From: Streptomyces ipomoeae 91-03
Lineage (GTDB): Bacteria > Actinomycetota > Actinomycetes > Streptomycetales > Streptomycetaceae
Reading direction: 5' to 3'
Length of the DNA stretch: 64,000 nucleotides
Assembly (NCBI RefSeq): GCF_000317595.1
Contig: NZ_AEJC01000530.1
Coordinates: 1-64,000, forward strand
Shown: positions 7,491 through 15,696 of the stretch, one piece after another
Position numbering within the stretch: position 1 is the stretch's first letter
Layout of the letters: each line of letters starts with the position of its first letter
Translations under genes and position numbers: made by a program
The notes under the pieces: model-generated
The model's input: only the letters and a program-made list of their open reading frames with translations
Told to the model about the DNA's origin: nothing
The model's database searches: none

Positions 7491-9167
7491 TCAGCGCCGC
7501 CGGCTCTGGGGTTCCTGCGGGCGCGGAGCGGCGGGATGTGCTGCGGCGTGGCTGGCGTTGGCTGCCTGGGCTCGTGGGCCGGGTGCACGTCGTTCGCCGA
7601 GGCGGCGGATGCGCCAGGTCAGTGCTCGTGCGGGGCTGTGGGCGTCGTCGAGCGTGCGCTGGCGGAGGGCCTGGTCGAGGACCGTGGTCGCGTTGTGTCC
7701 GGCTGCTTCCGCGTCGGCGAGCACAGTGGCGAGGGCCTCCCAGGCGGGGTCGGCCAGGATGCGTTCGGCGTGCTCGGGGACCGTCTGTTGGAGGTGGTGG
7801 GCGTAGCGGCGTTGAGTCTGCGGGCTGGGTGCCCGGCTGGCGAGACCAGTCAGGACCGGTCCGGTGATCTGCGCGTACGCGGCCTGCAGGTGGATGAGGG
7901 TCTGCTCTGCTGCCGCCTGCTGCTGGGCGTGCTGACGGGTACGGTGCCAGTGCATCGCGTAGGCGACCGCGGTGAGCGCGACGTCCAGCAGCATCGCCAG
8001 CCCGGCCCCGTCCCCATGCCGTGCGGGGTCCTTCCAGATCGCCTGGACGCTGCGACGCAGGACGCGGGCGCTGGCGTGGTCGGCGGCGATGCGGGAGCGG
8101 GTGGCGCGCTCGAAGGCAACGGCGGCACGTTCGAGTTCTGCACGCACCGCGGCCGGGACGGTGAGTGGGAGCAGGTCGAGTGCTCCGCCGAGCGCGGCCA
8201 GCTGGCCCTGGGCCACTGCGGCGTTGCTGCGGGCCAGATGGTGGGGGATGCGTTCGGTGGCGGCGGTGGCCTGGTGCCAGGGGTTGCCCGGCCGGACAGC
8301 CACGGGCTCGGGGCTGGTGGTGGCGAGGCGTTGGCGGATCTTGGGCAGGGAGAGGTCGGGTGCGAGGGTGGAACCGGCGTAGAACACGGGCTCGCCCTTG
8401 TCGTTGGTGTCGCCGGGCAGGGCGAAGTTGCAGCCGAGGGCGTCGCCGGACGGGCCGAGCTTGAGGCGCACGGTCACACCCGTGGCCTCCAACAGGGCGA
8501 AGAACTCGGCCTCGGTGGAGGCGGCGGCCATCGCGCGGCGGACGCGCAAGCGCAGGATCTCGCGGGACGTGGCGTCCTGGCCCAGGCGCTTGGCCTTGAA
8601 GTGCTCCTTGCTGGTGGGGCGCTTGGCCGCGGTGCCGTCGCCCGGCTTCAACCGGCGGAGCCCGTAGTCGATTTCGATCTGGCGGGCTTCGCGCTGGACG
8701 GCGCGGATGTCGTAGTCGCGCTGGGGTCGGCGGCCGTCCTGGCGGACGAGGGTGGCGGCGATGTGGATGTGGTCGTCGGCGTGGCGGACGGCCACCCAGC
8801 GGCAGGCTTCCTCGTCTCCTTCGGGGGCGATGCCGGCGGCGGACACGATTTGGCGGGCGATGTCCGCCCACTGGGCGTCGGTGAGGATCGGGTCTTCGGG
8901 TGCGGCACGGACGGGGCAGTGCCACACGGTGTACTTGGGTGCCTTGTCGCCCAGCATCTTCACGGGCTGGTCGAGCTGTGCGGCGAGCTGGTCCTCCACT
9001 TCCTTCGGGTCGCGGTGGGGGCTGCGGCCGGGATCGGGGGCGAAGTCGTTCCAGGAGGCCACCAGGTGCGGGTCGATGTGCTCGTTGGCCCGGCCCTTGC
9101 CGAAGAGGTAGCCGATCGTGCGGCGCGTGGCGTGAGGCCCCTTGCCGAGGATGATCTTCGGGATCAA
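7491..9167 (-). CDS. Relaxase / mobilization nuclease
   Basis: This 558-residue protein carries relaxase motifs. A candidate catalytic Tyr20 sits in IGYLFGKGR (motif I), and the metal-binding histidine motif is RHADDHIHIA at residues 128-137 (H129, H133, H135). The long C-terminal region is helical and variable. It would nick oriT and lead the transferred strand. The TTG start at 9167 fits the family's usual N-terminus (IPKIILGKG) and follows GGTGAG; the mobC stop lies 4 bp upstream. No FtsK/TraB or VirD4-type translocase is visible, so the element looks mobilizable rather than self-transferring. Confidence 0.88.
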   Translation of the reverse strand: MIPKIILGKGPHATRRTIGYLFGKGRANEHIDPHLVASWNDFAPDPGRSPHRDPKEVEDQLAAQLDQPVKMLGDKAPKYTVWHCPVRAAPEDPILTDAQWADIARQIVSAAGIAPEGDEEACRWVAVRHADDHIHIAATLVRQDGRRPQRDYDIRAVQREARQIEIDYGLRRLKPGDGTAAKRPTSKEHFKAKRLGQDATSREILRLRVRRAMAAASTEAEFFALLEATGVTVRLKLGPSGDALGCNFALPGDTNDKGEPVFYAGSTLAPDLSLPKIRQRLATTSPEPVAVRPGNPWHQATAATERIPHHLARSNAAVAQGQLAALGGALDLLPLTVPAAVRAELERAAVAFERATRSRIAADHASARVLRRSVQAIWKDPARHGDGAGLAMLLDVALTAVAYAMHWHRTRQHAQQQAAAEQTLIHLQAAYAQITGPVLTGLASRAPSPQTQRRYAHHLQQTVPEHAERILADPAWEALATVLADAEAAGHNATTVLDQALRQRTLDDAHSPARALTWRIRRLGERRAPGPRAQAANASHAAAHPAAPRPQEPQSRRR

Positions 9168-9171
9168 CGGC

Positions 9172-9774
9172 TCACCGCGCCTCTGTGATCTGGGCGACGG
9201 CGATGTCCAGGCCGGCGATGGACGCCTCGACACGGTCCAGGAGCCGTTGGACGGTGTCAGGGTGGGGCCAGGCGCCGTCCTGGTTGAGGTGCCGGGTGAG
9301 CTGGTTGAGGTTGCTGCCGACCTTGCCGAGCTGCCCGTTGGCGGCCATAAGCGCCTTCACCATGGCGCGGTAGTCGGCGACGGCCGCGGTGGGGTCCTCG
9401 GCGCGCGCAGCGGCGAGCGCGCACTCGGCGACGTAGCCGCCGGGCTTCATGCGGCTCAGGGCAGCGGCTTTCTGGACGAGGTCGAACTCGTCGTCGTTGT
9501 AACGGGGATGGACACGGCGCTCGCGCAGCTGCTTGTCACGCAGACGGCGACGCGACGCAGACTGGAGCGGCACGTTCGACGACGACTCACTGCCCCCTCC
9601 CTCGGTCGGCTCCCCCGGGCCGGCAGACCCCGGTGTCCCTGCGCCGGGTGCCTCCGCACCCTCCAGGGCGGAGGCCGGATAAGGACTCCTTATCCGACAA
9701 CTTGCTGGCGCGTGGGTTGTTGGAGTGGGGGTCGTCTCCTGCTGGATGGTGGGGACATGGTGGTGCTGATGCAT
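9172..9774 (-). CDS. mobC: MobC-like relaxosome accessory protein
   Basis: The C-terminal half has the MobC pattern: RERRVHPRYNDDEFDLVQKAA, MKPGGYVAECAL, and ANGQLGKVGSNLNQLTRHLN. MobC proteins bind oriT and help the relaxase open the nic site. The first 80 or so residues are low-complexity Pro/Ser/Gly and poorly conserved. An ATG at 9774 with GGAGAA upstream was chosen; ATG 9789 is also possible. The relaxase starts 4 bp downstream. Confidence 0.8.
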   Translation of the reverse strand: MHQHHHVPTIQQETTPTPTTHAPASCRIRSPYPASALEGAEAPGAGTPGSAGPGEPTEGGGSESSSNVPLQSASRRRLRDKQLRERRVHPRYNDDEFDLVQKAAALSRMKPGGYVAECALAAARAEDPTAAVADYRAMVKALMAANGQLGKVGSNLNQLTRHLNQDGAWPHPDTVQRLLDRVEASIAGLDIAVAQITEAR

Positions 9775-9867
9775 CAGATGGTTCTCCATGGGGAGTTGGG
9801 GACAGTTCCCTGCTCAGAGCAGGTACGAGAGGAGTCGGCGATGTCCGTACGACTCGTCACGGGACGA

Positions 9868-9905
9868 CCACTCGTCCCGGCACTGACCTGCGCGGGGACG
9901 AGTGG
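9868..9905. repeat. Inverted repeat A, candidate operator or oriT element
   Basis: Perfect 11-bp arms CCACTCGTCCC (9868-9878) and GGGACGAGTGG (9895-9905) flank a spacer containing CTGACCTGCG. It lies between the DUF2637 gene and mobC. It is closely related to the repeat at 10951-10984, including the spacer core CTGACCTGCG. Partial copies (CAGGTACGAGAGG, GACTCGTC) lie just to the left at 9820-9860. Confidence 0.7.
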
Positions 9906-9945
9906 TACGGGTCAGGAGGAAACGGAGGGGAGCAGCCCTGGCGGC

Positions 9946-10800
9946 TCACCAAGCGCCGACGGCGGCCTCGTCGAGTTCGTCCTGCAGGATGTCCTTTATC
10001 GCTTCCGCGTCGGCCCTGCTGATGGACAGGCCCTTCCCTCGAATCGTCGCTTCGATGTGGCGGCGCGAGGCACGCCCTCCGCGTCCCAGTGGTGCGGTGC
10101 GGGCGATGGCGAGGAGTTCGGCTGACACGGTGTGGAGCTTCTGGCCTTCTGACCTGGCGGAAGGATGCGAGGACTCCGCCACATTGGGGGCACGGTCCGC
10201 CACATCGGCATAACCCTGCGCCACGTCGACATCGGCTGTCTCCAGCGCACCATGATCGACCTCGGTGGGGGCAGCGGACTGGCCTCCGTCGGTGCCGTTG
10301 TGGCCGTGGTCGGCAGGGTTGTGGCGTTCCGTGGAGTCCGCCTCCAGGGCGTGAGCTGAGGGGTGGCGGCGGATGACGAGGTAGAGGTGAACCGCGCCGG
10401 CCAGGGCTAGCGGGGCGAGGGCGGACAGAGCACCGACGGTGAAGTTGTCCAGGTGCAGGCCGTCCGGACGGGTCTGCTGGTTGAGACGGATGGCGTGCAG
10501 GGCGTTGGCCCCGATGCTCACCCCGGTGGCCAGACCGACGAGTGTCCCTACGTACATGCGGGAGCGCAGCGCGGCGGTGCGCAGCATGAGCTGGGCGCCT
10601 ATGCCGATGGCGATGAAGCCGTCGATCACGAGCGGGAAGGTGTAGGTGAGCAGCCCGCGGATGTGGATGGCGACGGCCATCTGCCGCAGGGCATCGTATG
10701 AGAGGGCGAACGCCACTGTGGCGAGCAGGCCGATGCCGAGGCGGATCGCGGCGGTGCCCGGTATGGCGGAGGTATCGGTGGGGGCGGTGCGAGGGGTCAA
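9946..10800 (-). CDS. DUF2637 membrane protein (SpdB-like)
   Basis: The protein has four predicted membrane helices in the first 170 residues (GIGLLATVAFALSYDAL, FPLVIDGFIAIGIG, YVGTLVGLATGVSIGANAL, ALSALAPLALAGAVHLYL), then a hydrophilic, winged-helix-like C-terminus. This is the DUF2637 layout found on Streptomyces plasmids and integrative elements beside replication and transfer genes. TTG 10800 with GGAG upstream is preferred because the longer reading frame (GTG 10947) would run through the operator-like repeat at 10869-10914. Exact start is uncertain. Confidence 0.75.
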   Translation of the reverse strand: MTPRTAPTDTSAIPGTAAIRLGIGLLATVAFALSYDALRQMAVAIHIRGLLTYTFPLVIDGFIAIGIGAQLMLRTAALRSRMYVGTLVGLATGVSIGANALHAIRLNQQTRPDGLHLDNFTVGALSALAPLALAGAVHLYLVIRRHPSAHALEADSTERHNPADHGHNGTDGGQSAAPTEVDHGALETADVDVAQGYADVADRAPNVAESSHPSARSEGQKLHTVSAELLAIARTAPLGRGGRASRRHIEATIRGKGLSISRADAEAIKDILQDELDEAAVGAW

Positions 10801-10868
10801 GCGGAGGCGCTCCAGGTGGTTTGGGCGGCGGCCACGCGCGCGGGAGGCGTGGCCGCCGTGATGTGGGT

Positions 10869-10914
10869 GACTCGTACCACTCGTCGCGAGCCTGGTCAGG
10901 GCAGGTACGAGAGG
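10869..10914. repeat. Related repeat C upstream of DUF2637 gene
   Basis: CTCGTACC (10871-10878) and GGTACGAG pair around an inner CACTCGTCGCG element. Read on the minus strand it carries the same CCTGACC ... CGACGAGTGG core as repeats A and B. Confidence 0.6.
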
Positions 10915-10950
10915 CCGAGCTGATACGAGAGGACTCGTCGCGGTCACGGC

Positions 10951-10984
10951 ACTCGTCGCGGGCCTGACCTGCGACGCGACGAGT
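10951..10984. repeat. Inverted repeat B upstream of DUF2637 gene
   Basis: Perfect 10-bp arms ACTCGTCGCG (10951-10960) and CGCGACGAGT (10975-10984) flank a spacer containing CCTGACCTGCG. About 34 of 41 positions match repeat A at 9868-9905. It sits between the DUF3631 gene end and the DUF2637 gene. Confidence 0.7.
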
Positions 10985-10995
10985 GGGACGCGTCG

Positions 10996-12255
10996 CTACC
11001 GAACCAGGCCCGAATCTTGCGGAGCGCTTTCGTCGCCGCTCTCGGGCGTCCGGTCCTGCGAGCAGTAGCGAGCCCAGGCGTCGGCGAAGCGGGCGCGGGC
11101 GAACCCCTTGGCCTGCCGCCCGCCGTCGAAGCGGTGCGTGGCCGACCTGATACCGAAGTCCCTCAGCAGCAGCCCCAGGTGGCGTGGGGTCAGACCGTTG
11201 GTGCCGTACTCGGCCCAGGGCGCCTCGTGATCGTTGACGAGGTCGTGCAGCAGGTCGCTGGTGCGCAGGATGTCGGGATCCTCGCGGCGGGCGAAGGCGC
11301 GGCGGATGTCCTGCAGCAGACGGGTCTTCAGGTTCGCCTCGTCGTCCTGGCCTTCTTCCGCCGTACACATCGCCGCGCATGCCGCCCGCGCATGCTCGGG
11401 CCATGTGCCGCCGGCCAGGTCTGCCACGATCACCAGCGGCTCCCAGGTGTCGGCTGCCCGGTCCTTGACCGGCATCGGCGGCACCAGGTCAGCAGCGGTG
11501 TCCATCAAGGGGCGCAGCCACGCGGTCAGCCGGTCACGCACCTCGTGCAGGGCGGGGATGTCGCGGCGGGAGCGGAACTGCTCCACCCGCTCCCCGTCCT
11601 TGCGGCGCTGCATGCGGATCACCACCGCCCGGTCCATGATCGTGTCCGGGAGATCGCCGATGCCTGCGAGCGCGGCCATGGCGAAGGTGGGGAACGCCTG
11701 CGGCTTGTGCTCCGGACCGGAGATCCGCAGGGCGGGCCGGTTGCGCTGGTGACCGGCGTTGAGCAGGCCGCGCAGCTCCTCGTTCTTTTCGGCGGCCTTG
11801 ATGCTGCCGAAGATGGTGTCGGCCTCGTCGACCAGCAGGGTGGGCGGGTCGTCGCCGATGGCGCGGAAGACCACCGCCGAGCTGGTGTTGACTGTGATCA
11901 GCGGTTCCCGGACCGTCTCCGTGATCACATCCAGCAGGCGGGACTTGCCGCACCGCTTCGCCGGCCCCACCACCGCCAGGCGCGGGGCGTGCTGCAGGGC
12001 GGGCTGGATGTGCGTAGCCGCCACCCACAGCGTGACGGCGGTCAGCGCCTCGCCGCTGGGCAGGATCACGTACCGCGCGATGGCTTCCCGCAGCTCGTCC
12101 AGCAACTGCGCACCTTCCGCTGCCTGCTGCGGCTCTTCGTCCTCGGTGGACAAGGGTTCCGGGTCCAGGTGCGGGCTCTGGCCGGGGACGGCAACCGGCG
12201 GCCAGGTGGGCGTAGGAGATGCGATGGGGGTGGTAGAGGACGTAGGTTCGTCCAC
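10996..12255 (-). CDS. DUF3631 P-loop ATPase
   Basis: This 419-residue protein has a Walker A (GPAKRCGKSRL, 97-107), a Walker B (TLLVDEAD, 139-146) and an arginine-rich sensor region (TIMDRAVVIRMQRR). This is the DUF3631 helicase/ATPase-like family found in actinobacterial plasmids and integrated elements, probably with a replication or DNA-processing role. The GTG start follows GGGAGGAACG at 7 nt. A 10-bp inverted repeat (GGTGGGCCGG, 12270-12300) lies in its leader. Confidence 0.8.
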   Translation of the reverse strand: MDEPTSSTTPIASPTPTWPPVAVPGQSPHLDPEPLSTEDEEPQQAAEGAQLLDELREAIARYVILPSGEALTAVTLWVAATHIQPALQHAPRLAVVGPAKRCGKSRLLDVITETVREPLITVNTSSAVVFRAIGDDPPTLLVDEADTIFGSIKAAEKNEELRGLLNAGHQRNRPALRISGPEHKPQAFPTFAMAALAGIGDLPDTIMDRAVVIRMQRRKDGERVEQFRSRRDIPALHEVRDRLTAWLRPLMDTAADLVPPMPVKDRAADTWEPLVIVADLAGGTWPEHARAACAAMCTAEEGQDDEANLKTRLLQDIRRAFARREDPDILRTSDLLHDLVNDHEAPWAEYGTNGLTPRHLGLLLRDFGIRSATHRFDGGRQAKGFARARFADAWARYCSQDRTPESGDESAPQDSGLVR

Positions 12256-12338
12256 AGGCGTTCCTCCCTGGTGGGCCGGACGGGCAAGGCCCGGCCCACC
12301 GGTTCGATCGTTCAAGGGCGATGGGGCAGGGACTGTGC

Positions 12339-12366
12339 GGCTCTCGGCGGTGGCTCGCCGAGAGCC
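12339..12366. terminator. Perfect 11-bp hairpin between excisionase and ATPase genes
   Basis: GGCTCTCGGCG (12339-12349) pairs with 12356-12366 around GTGGCT. It lies 25 bp after the excisionase stop on the minus strand and could limit read-through into the ATPase gene. Confidence 0.6.
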
Positions 12367-12391
12367 GTTTCGCTGTCCCGGCAGGGCCGCT

Positions 12392-12634
12392 TCAGGCCGC
12401 GAGGCCGTACACGGACTGGGCGTTCACCCAGGCGTCCACCTCGGACCAGCGGTAACGAAGGTGACGGCCGACCTTGTGCACGTTGGGACCGATGCCCCGG
12501 TACTTCCACTGGTAGAGGGTCTTCACCGGCACCCCGAGGTACTCGGCGACCTCCACTGGGGTGGCCAGCGGGCCGCGCTTGGCGGCCTCGGCGGTGGCAG
12601 CGGGATTGGTGCGGCGGGGAGAAGGGTTCGGCAC
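12392..12634 (-). CDS. Excisionase / MerR-type helix-turn-helix protein
   Basis: This 80-residue protein has an excisionase-type winged helix: TPVEVAEYLGVPVKTLYQWKYRG followed by GRHLRYRWSEVDAWV. Such proteins bind att arms and direct the integrase toward excision. The GTG start follows AAGGAG at 6-7 nt. It is divergent from the XRE-integrase pair, with a 511-bp region between, the usual control layout for actinobacterial integrative elements. Confidence 0.85.
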   Translation of the reverse strand: MPNPSPRRTNPAATAEAAKRGPLATPVEVAEYLGVPVKTLYQWKYRGIGPNVHKVGRHLRYRWSEVDAWVNAQSVYGLAA

Positions 12635-13145
12635 AGGGCTCCTTTTCGGTCTTGGACAGCGGACCTGGACAACACAGCCACACCTCGGGCGAAGAAGTCC
12701 AGAGCTGGTTCAAGAATCCTGTAGTAATTCCTTCGGTGCGGCCGGTTGGGGCATAACCGTAAGGGCCAATCCCCGGTTGCCGAAATCACTCACGACAAAC
12801 CAGAAATTCCACGGGCCGCTGCGGGGCCAGACGTATACCTCACAACCCTGCCGTCGCGTTCCGAACGACCGCTCAGGCACACGGCGACAGGCATCGCCAC
12901 AGCTAGATACACCACCGAGCGGACACGAAATGGCTACAGCCCGCCCAACAGACACTCAAGCACATACATTCCTAAATCGCCCATATCGCACGCGCGGAGG
13001 GAAGTTAGCACGACACCTCCCCGAAATGAAATGCCGCGCACGGTGGATTACTGAGACGAGCACCACTCGCCCTCCGAGCAACTTCTTTAGGGTTTGTGAA
13101 CCAACTCTTGCCATTACGCCCGGCGGCAAGTTACAGCTAACTGTC
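12635..13145. other. Divergent intergenic region of the integrative element
   Basis: 511 bp without a convincing gene. Base composition is clearly less GC-rich than the flanks, especially 12920-13145, as expected for a divergent control region. A degenerate repeat, GGTTGGGG ... CCAATCCCCGGTTG, lies at 12741-12779. The excisionase and XRE-integrase promoters should be here; no individual promoter could be assigned. Confidence 0.5.
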
Positions 13146-13460
13146 ATGGCAACTCGACCCGTCGAAATTGGCCCCTCCGGCCTCCACACCGCCCGCGCCA
13201 TCGAGCGCCTACGCCTCGCGCGCGGCCTGACCCAGCAACAGCTCGCCGCCCGCTGCACCACCCTGGGCCGCCCCATGACCAACACCGCCCTCAGCCGCAC
13301 CGAACGTGCCCGCCGTCGCTGCGACGTCGACGACCTCGTGGCAATCGCCACCGCCCTCGGCATTTCCCCCGCAGCCCTGCTGCCCTTGTGGCCCGCCTAC
13401 ACGGCCGCGTCCGATACCGCCGCCCTGCCCCTCAACCTCCAGGAGGCCCTTCTTGGCTGA
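13146..13460 (+). CDS. XRE-family regulator of the integrative element
   Basis: This 104-residue protein has a helix-turn-helix over residues 15-75 (LRLARGLTQQQLAARCTTLG ... NTALSRTERARRRCDVDDL). The last 8 nt overlap the integrase gene, so it is translationally coupled and probably controls integration or the divergent excisionase. Confidence 0.8.
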   Translation: MATRPVEIGPSGLHTARAIERLRLARGLTQQQLAARCTTLGRPMTNTALSRTERARRRCDVDDLVAIATALGISPAALLPLWPAYTAASDTAALPLNLQEALLG

Positions 13461-14790
13461 TGTGTACGACCGCTGGCACAAGACGTTCCCGAAGCCGGGC
13501 GAGGAGGAGTGCCTCGAGCACAAGGGCAAGGTCCCCACAGCCGATCACGGCAGGGGCAAGCGGTGGCAGGTCCGTTACCGCGACCTCCTCGGCCAACAGC
13601 GGAAGGAGAACTTCGACCGCAAGACCGACGCCGAGAAGGCAGCCGCAGCCGTTGGAACCAAGCTGCACGACGGCACGTACATAGACCCGAACGCCGGCAA
13701 GAAGACGCTCAGGACCTACGCCCGCGAGTGGGTCGAGGCACGGAGCGTCGGCATGGGCACCGGTGACGCCTACGAGGGCGTCGTCCGCAACCACATCGAG
13801 CCGCATCTGGGCCACCTGGAGATCCGCACCCTCAACCGCCCCTCCCTGATCCAGGGTTGGGTGAAAAAGCTGCAGAGCGCAGGACTGGAAGCGTCCACCA
13901 TCGGCTGGATCAACTCGGTCCTCTCAGCAGTCCTGGACGCCGCCGTCGAAGACGGGCTGCTGCCCAAGAACCCCTGTAAGTCCAGCTCGGTCAAGCTCCC
14001 GACCGTGACCAAGAAGAAGGTCATCCCGTGGAGCCTGGAGCGCGTGCACGCGGTGACGGCCGCGCTGCCCCCACGCTTCCGGTGCGGCGGAAAGCTGTCC
14101 TTCGGGTGCGGGCTCCGGCAGGGCGAGGTGTTCGGCTTCGCCGAGGACCAGGTCGACTTCGAGCGCGGCGTGGTCCACGTCAACCGGCAGATCAAGCTGG
14201 TCCGCTCGAAGATGGTGTTCGCGCTACCCAAGGGCAACCGTCTCCGCACAGTCCCCATGCCGGACGCGCTCGCCGAGGCGTTCAAGGCCCACGTGAAGGA
14301 GTTCCCGCCGGTCGAGGTCACGCTCCCGTGGGCCGAACCCGACGGCGAGGAGCGCACGTTCCGCCTGCTGTTCACCGACGAGCAGGGGCGTGCGTACCAC
14401 CGCAGCGTCTTCAACCAGTACACATGGAAGGGTGCCCTCGCCGCCGCCGGCGTCATCCCGCCCCGTGAGAAGGGCTCCCCGCGCTTCGCTGCGGCACCCG
14501 ACGACGGCATGCACGCCTACCGCCACGCCTACGCGTCGGTCCTCCTCGACGCGGGCGAGAGCATCAAGGCGCTGTCCGAGTACCTCGGCCACTCGGACCC
14601 CGGCTTCACGCTGCGCACGTACACGCACCTGATGCCGAACAGCGAGTCCCGTACGCGTCGGGCGATGGACGCGGTGCTCGCCCAAACGGGCACAACGGCG
14701 ACCGCTGCCACCGCTGCAGAGAACCCCGAGGGCACACCGGCTGAGGCGAAACCTTCCGGCATGTGCCCTGCGTGTGCCCTCGCGGCCTGA
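13453..14790 (+). CDS. int: Tyrosine recombinase / integrase
   Basis: This 445-residue protein has the full tyrosine recombinase set: Arg222 in GCGLRQGE, H354-x-x-R357 (HAYR), His380 in LGHSDP and nucleophile Tyr390 in RTYTHLMP. Residues 85-180 form the SAM-like core-binding domain, preceded by an AP2-like arm-binding part (GKRWQVRYRDLLG). The TTG start at 13453 follows AGGAGG at 7 nt. It ends 107 bp from the 3' end of a conserved chromosomal gene, so the right attachment site should lie between about 14790 and 14930. Confidence 0.92.
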   Translation: MADVYDRWHKTFPKPGEEECLEHKGKVPTADHGRGKRWQVRYRDLLGQQRKENFDRKTDAEKAAAAVGTKLHDGTYIDPNAGKKTLRTYAREWVEARSVGMGTGDAYEGVVRNHIEPHLGHLEIRTLNRPSLIQGWVKKLQSAGLEASTIGWINSVLSAVLDAAVEDGLLPKNPCKSSSVKLPTVTKKKVIPWSLERVHAVTAALPPRFRCGGKLSFGCGLRQGEVFGFAEDQVDFERGVVHVNRQIKLVRSKMVFALPKGNRLRTVPMPDALAEAFKAHVKEFPPVEVTLPWAEPDGEERTFRLLFTDEQGRAYHRSVFNQYTWKGALAAAGVIPPREKGSPRFAAAPDDGMHAYRHAYASVLLDAGESIKALSEYLGHSDPGFTLRTYTHLMPNSESRTRRAMDAVLAQTGTTATAATAAENPEGTPAEAKPSGMCPACALAA

Positions 14791-14896
14791 CGGCAACGCC
14801 CGGCGCGCAACCAACACTGACCGGCAATCGCCCCAACACGGACCGTATTAGCAGGTCACAGCCCAATCGCCCGCCCTTGAGCCCTCACCCCTGGCA

Positions 14897-15340
14897 CTAC
14901 ACCGCCACCAGCGGAGCGTCTTCCCTCCATTTGAGGATCTTGTCGAAGCTCACGACTGCGCCGCGGCCCGGCTTGTTGCCGATGTGGACGTGGTCGGCGA
15001 GTTCGCGGATGAGGCAGAGGCCGCGGCCGTTCTCGGCGTCGGTGTGGGCCGGGCGGACGGGTGGGCGGTGCGGGAAGCCGGGGCCGGAGTCGGCGACCTC
15101 GATACGGCACTTCTCGCCGTCGAGATAGGCGGTGACCCGGTACGCCTCCGAGGTGCCGTCCGTGGAGTGGGCGCCGCCGTGTTCGACCACGTTGGCACAG
15201 GCCTCGCTGAGGGCGACGGAGAGGTCGTAGGAGACGTCCGGGTCGACGCCCGCGGTCTCCATCGTGCCGAGCAGCAGACGCCGGGCGAGCGGTACGCTCG
15301 CAGCCTCACGCCGCAAATGGAGTGACCACCAGATGCTCAT
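14897..15340 (-). CDS. ATP-binding protein, anti-sigma regulatory factor-like
   Basis: This 147-residue GHKL ATPase has the N box SEACANVVEHGG and the G1 box EVADSGPGFP, then GRGLCLIRELADHV. This is the RsbW/SpoIIAB-like fold, very abundant in Streptomyces, where members bind sigma factors or anti-anti-sigma proteins. Its 3' end faces the integrase of the mobile element and is a plausible integration target. The core chromosome starts here. Confidence 0.8.
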   Translation of the reverse strand: MSIWWSLHLRREAASVPLARRLLLGTMETAGVDPDVSYDLSVALSEACANVVEHGGAHSTDGTSEAYRVTAYLDGEKCRIEVADSGPGFPHRPPVRPAHTDAENGRGLCLIRELADHVHIGNKPGRGAVVSFDKILKWREDAPLVAV

Positions 15341-15472
15341 GCTCCAGCCTCCCGGCCGCGGCTCGACATACCGTTACGTATTGCCACGCGACCCGCCCCG
15401 CAATCGCCCGGAACCGGCCCCACCGCCCGAACGGCGGATGCGTAACGATCATGACCGGTGTATGCGAGCAAG

Positions 15473-15486
15473 GTTTCACGTGAAAC
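15473..15486. other. parS site (perfect)
   Basis: GTTTCACGTGAAAC matches the Streptomyces ParB-binding palindrome exactly. It lies in a 356-bp intergenic stretch (15341-15696) in which no gene is seen. Confidence 0.9.
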
Positions 15487-15696
15487 CTCCGGCCGATCGA
15501 GGGGCGCGGGCTGTATCGATGCGGCTCCGACGCGTGGGCGCGATCCAATAACCGGATTCGCGCCCGCCAAACGTGAGAAATCCCCCACTCTTGGGGCGCG
15601 CAACGCCCACCTGAACGCACGCCACCCGTCTCGCGTACCTCCCCCTATGAACCCGGCGTATCAAGCGGAGCGCCCCGGTGCGATGATGAGCCAGCC

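Larger units (their letters stand above)
1..14850. mobile_element. Putative integrative mobilizable element (left end not seen)
   Basis: The certain part is 7037-14790: relaxase, MobC, DUF2637, DUF3631 ATPase, excisionase, XRE regulator and integrase. The DUF317/DUF6879 genes and the FxLD lanthipeptide locus to the left have no core-genome character and are likely cargo, but no left attachment site was found, so the extent to position 1 is inference. The right boundary is placed next to the integrase, before the ATP-binding gene at 14897. Confidence 0.6.

Noticed and set aside
9868..10984. CRISPR or tRNA-like structure at the repeats
   Set aside because: Only three imperfect copies beside mobilization genes; inverted-repeat form suits protein binding.
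14791..14896. tRNA gene as integration target at the right end
   Set aside because: No cloverleaf or T-arm motif was found in this stretch.
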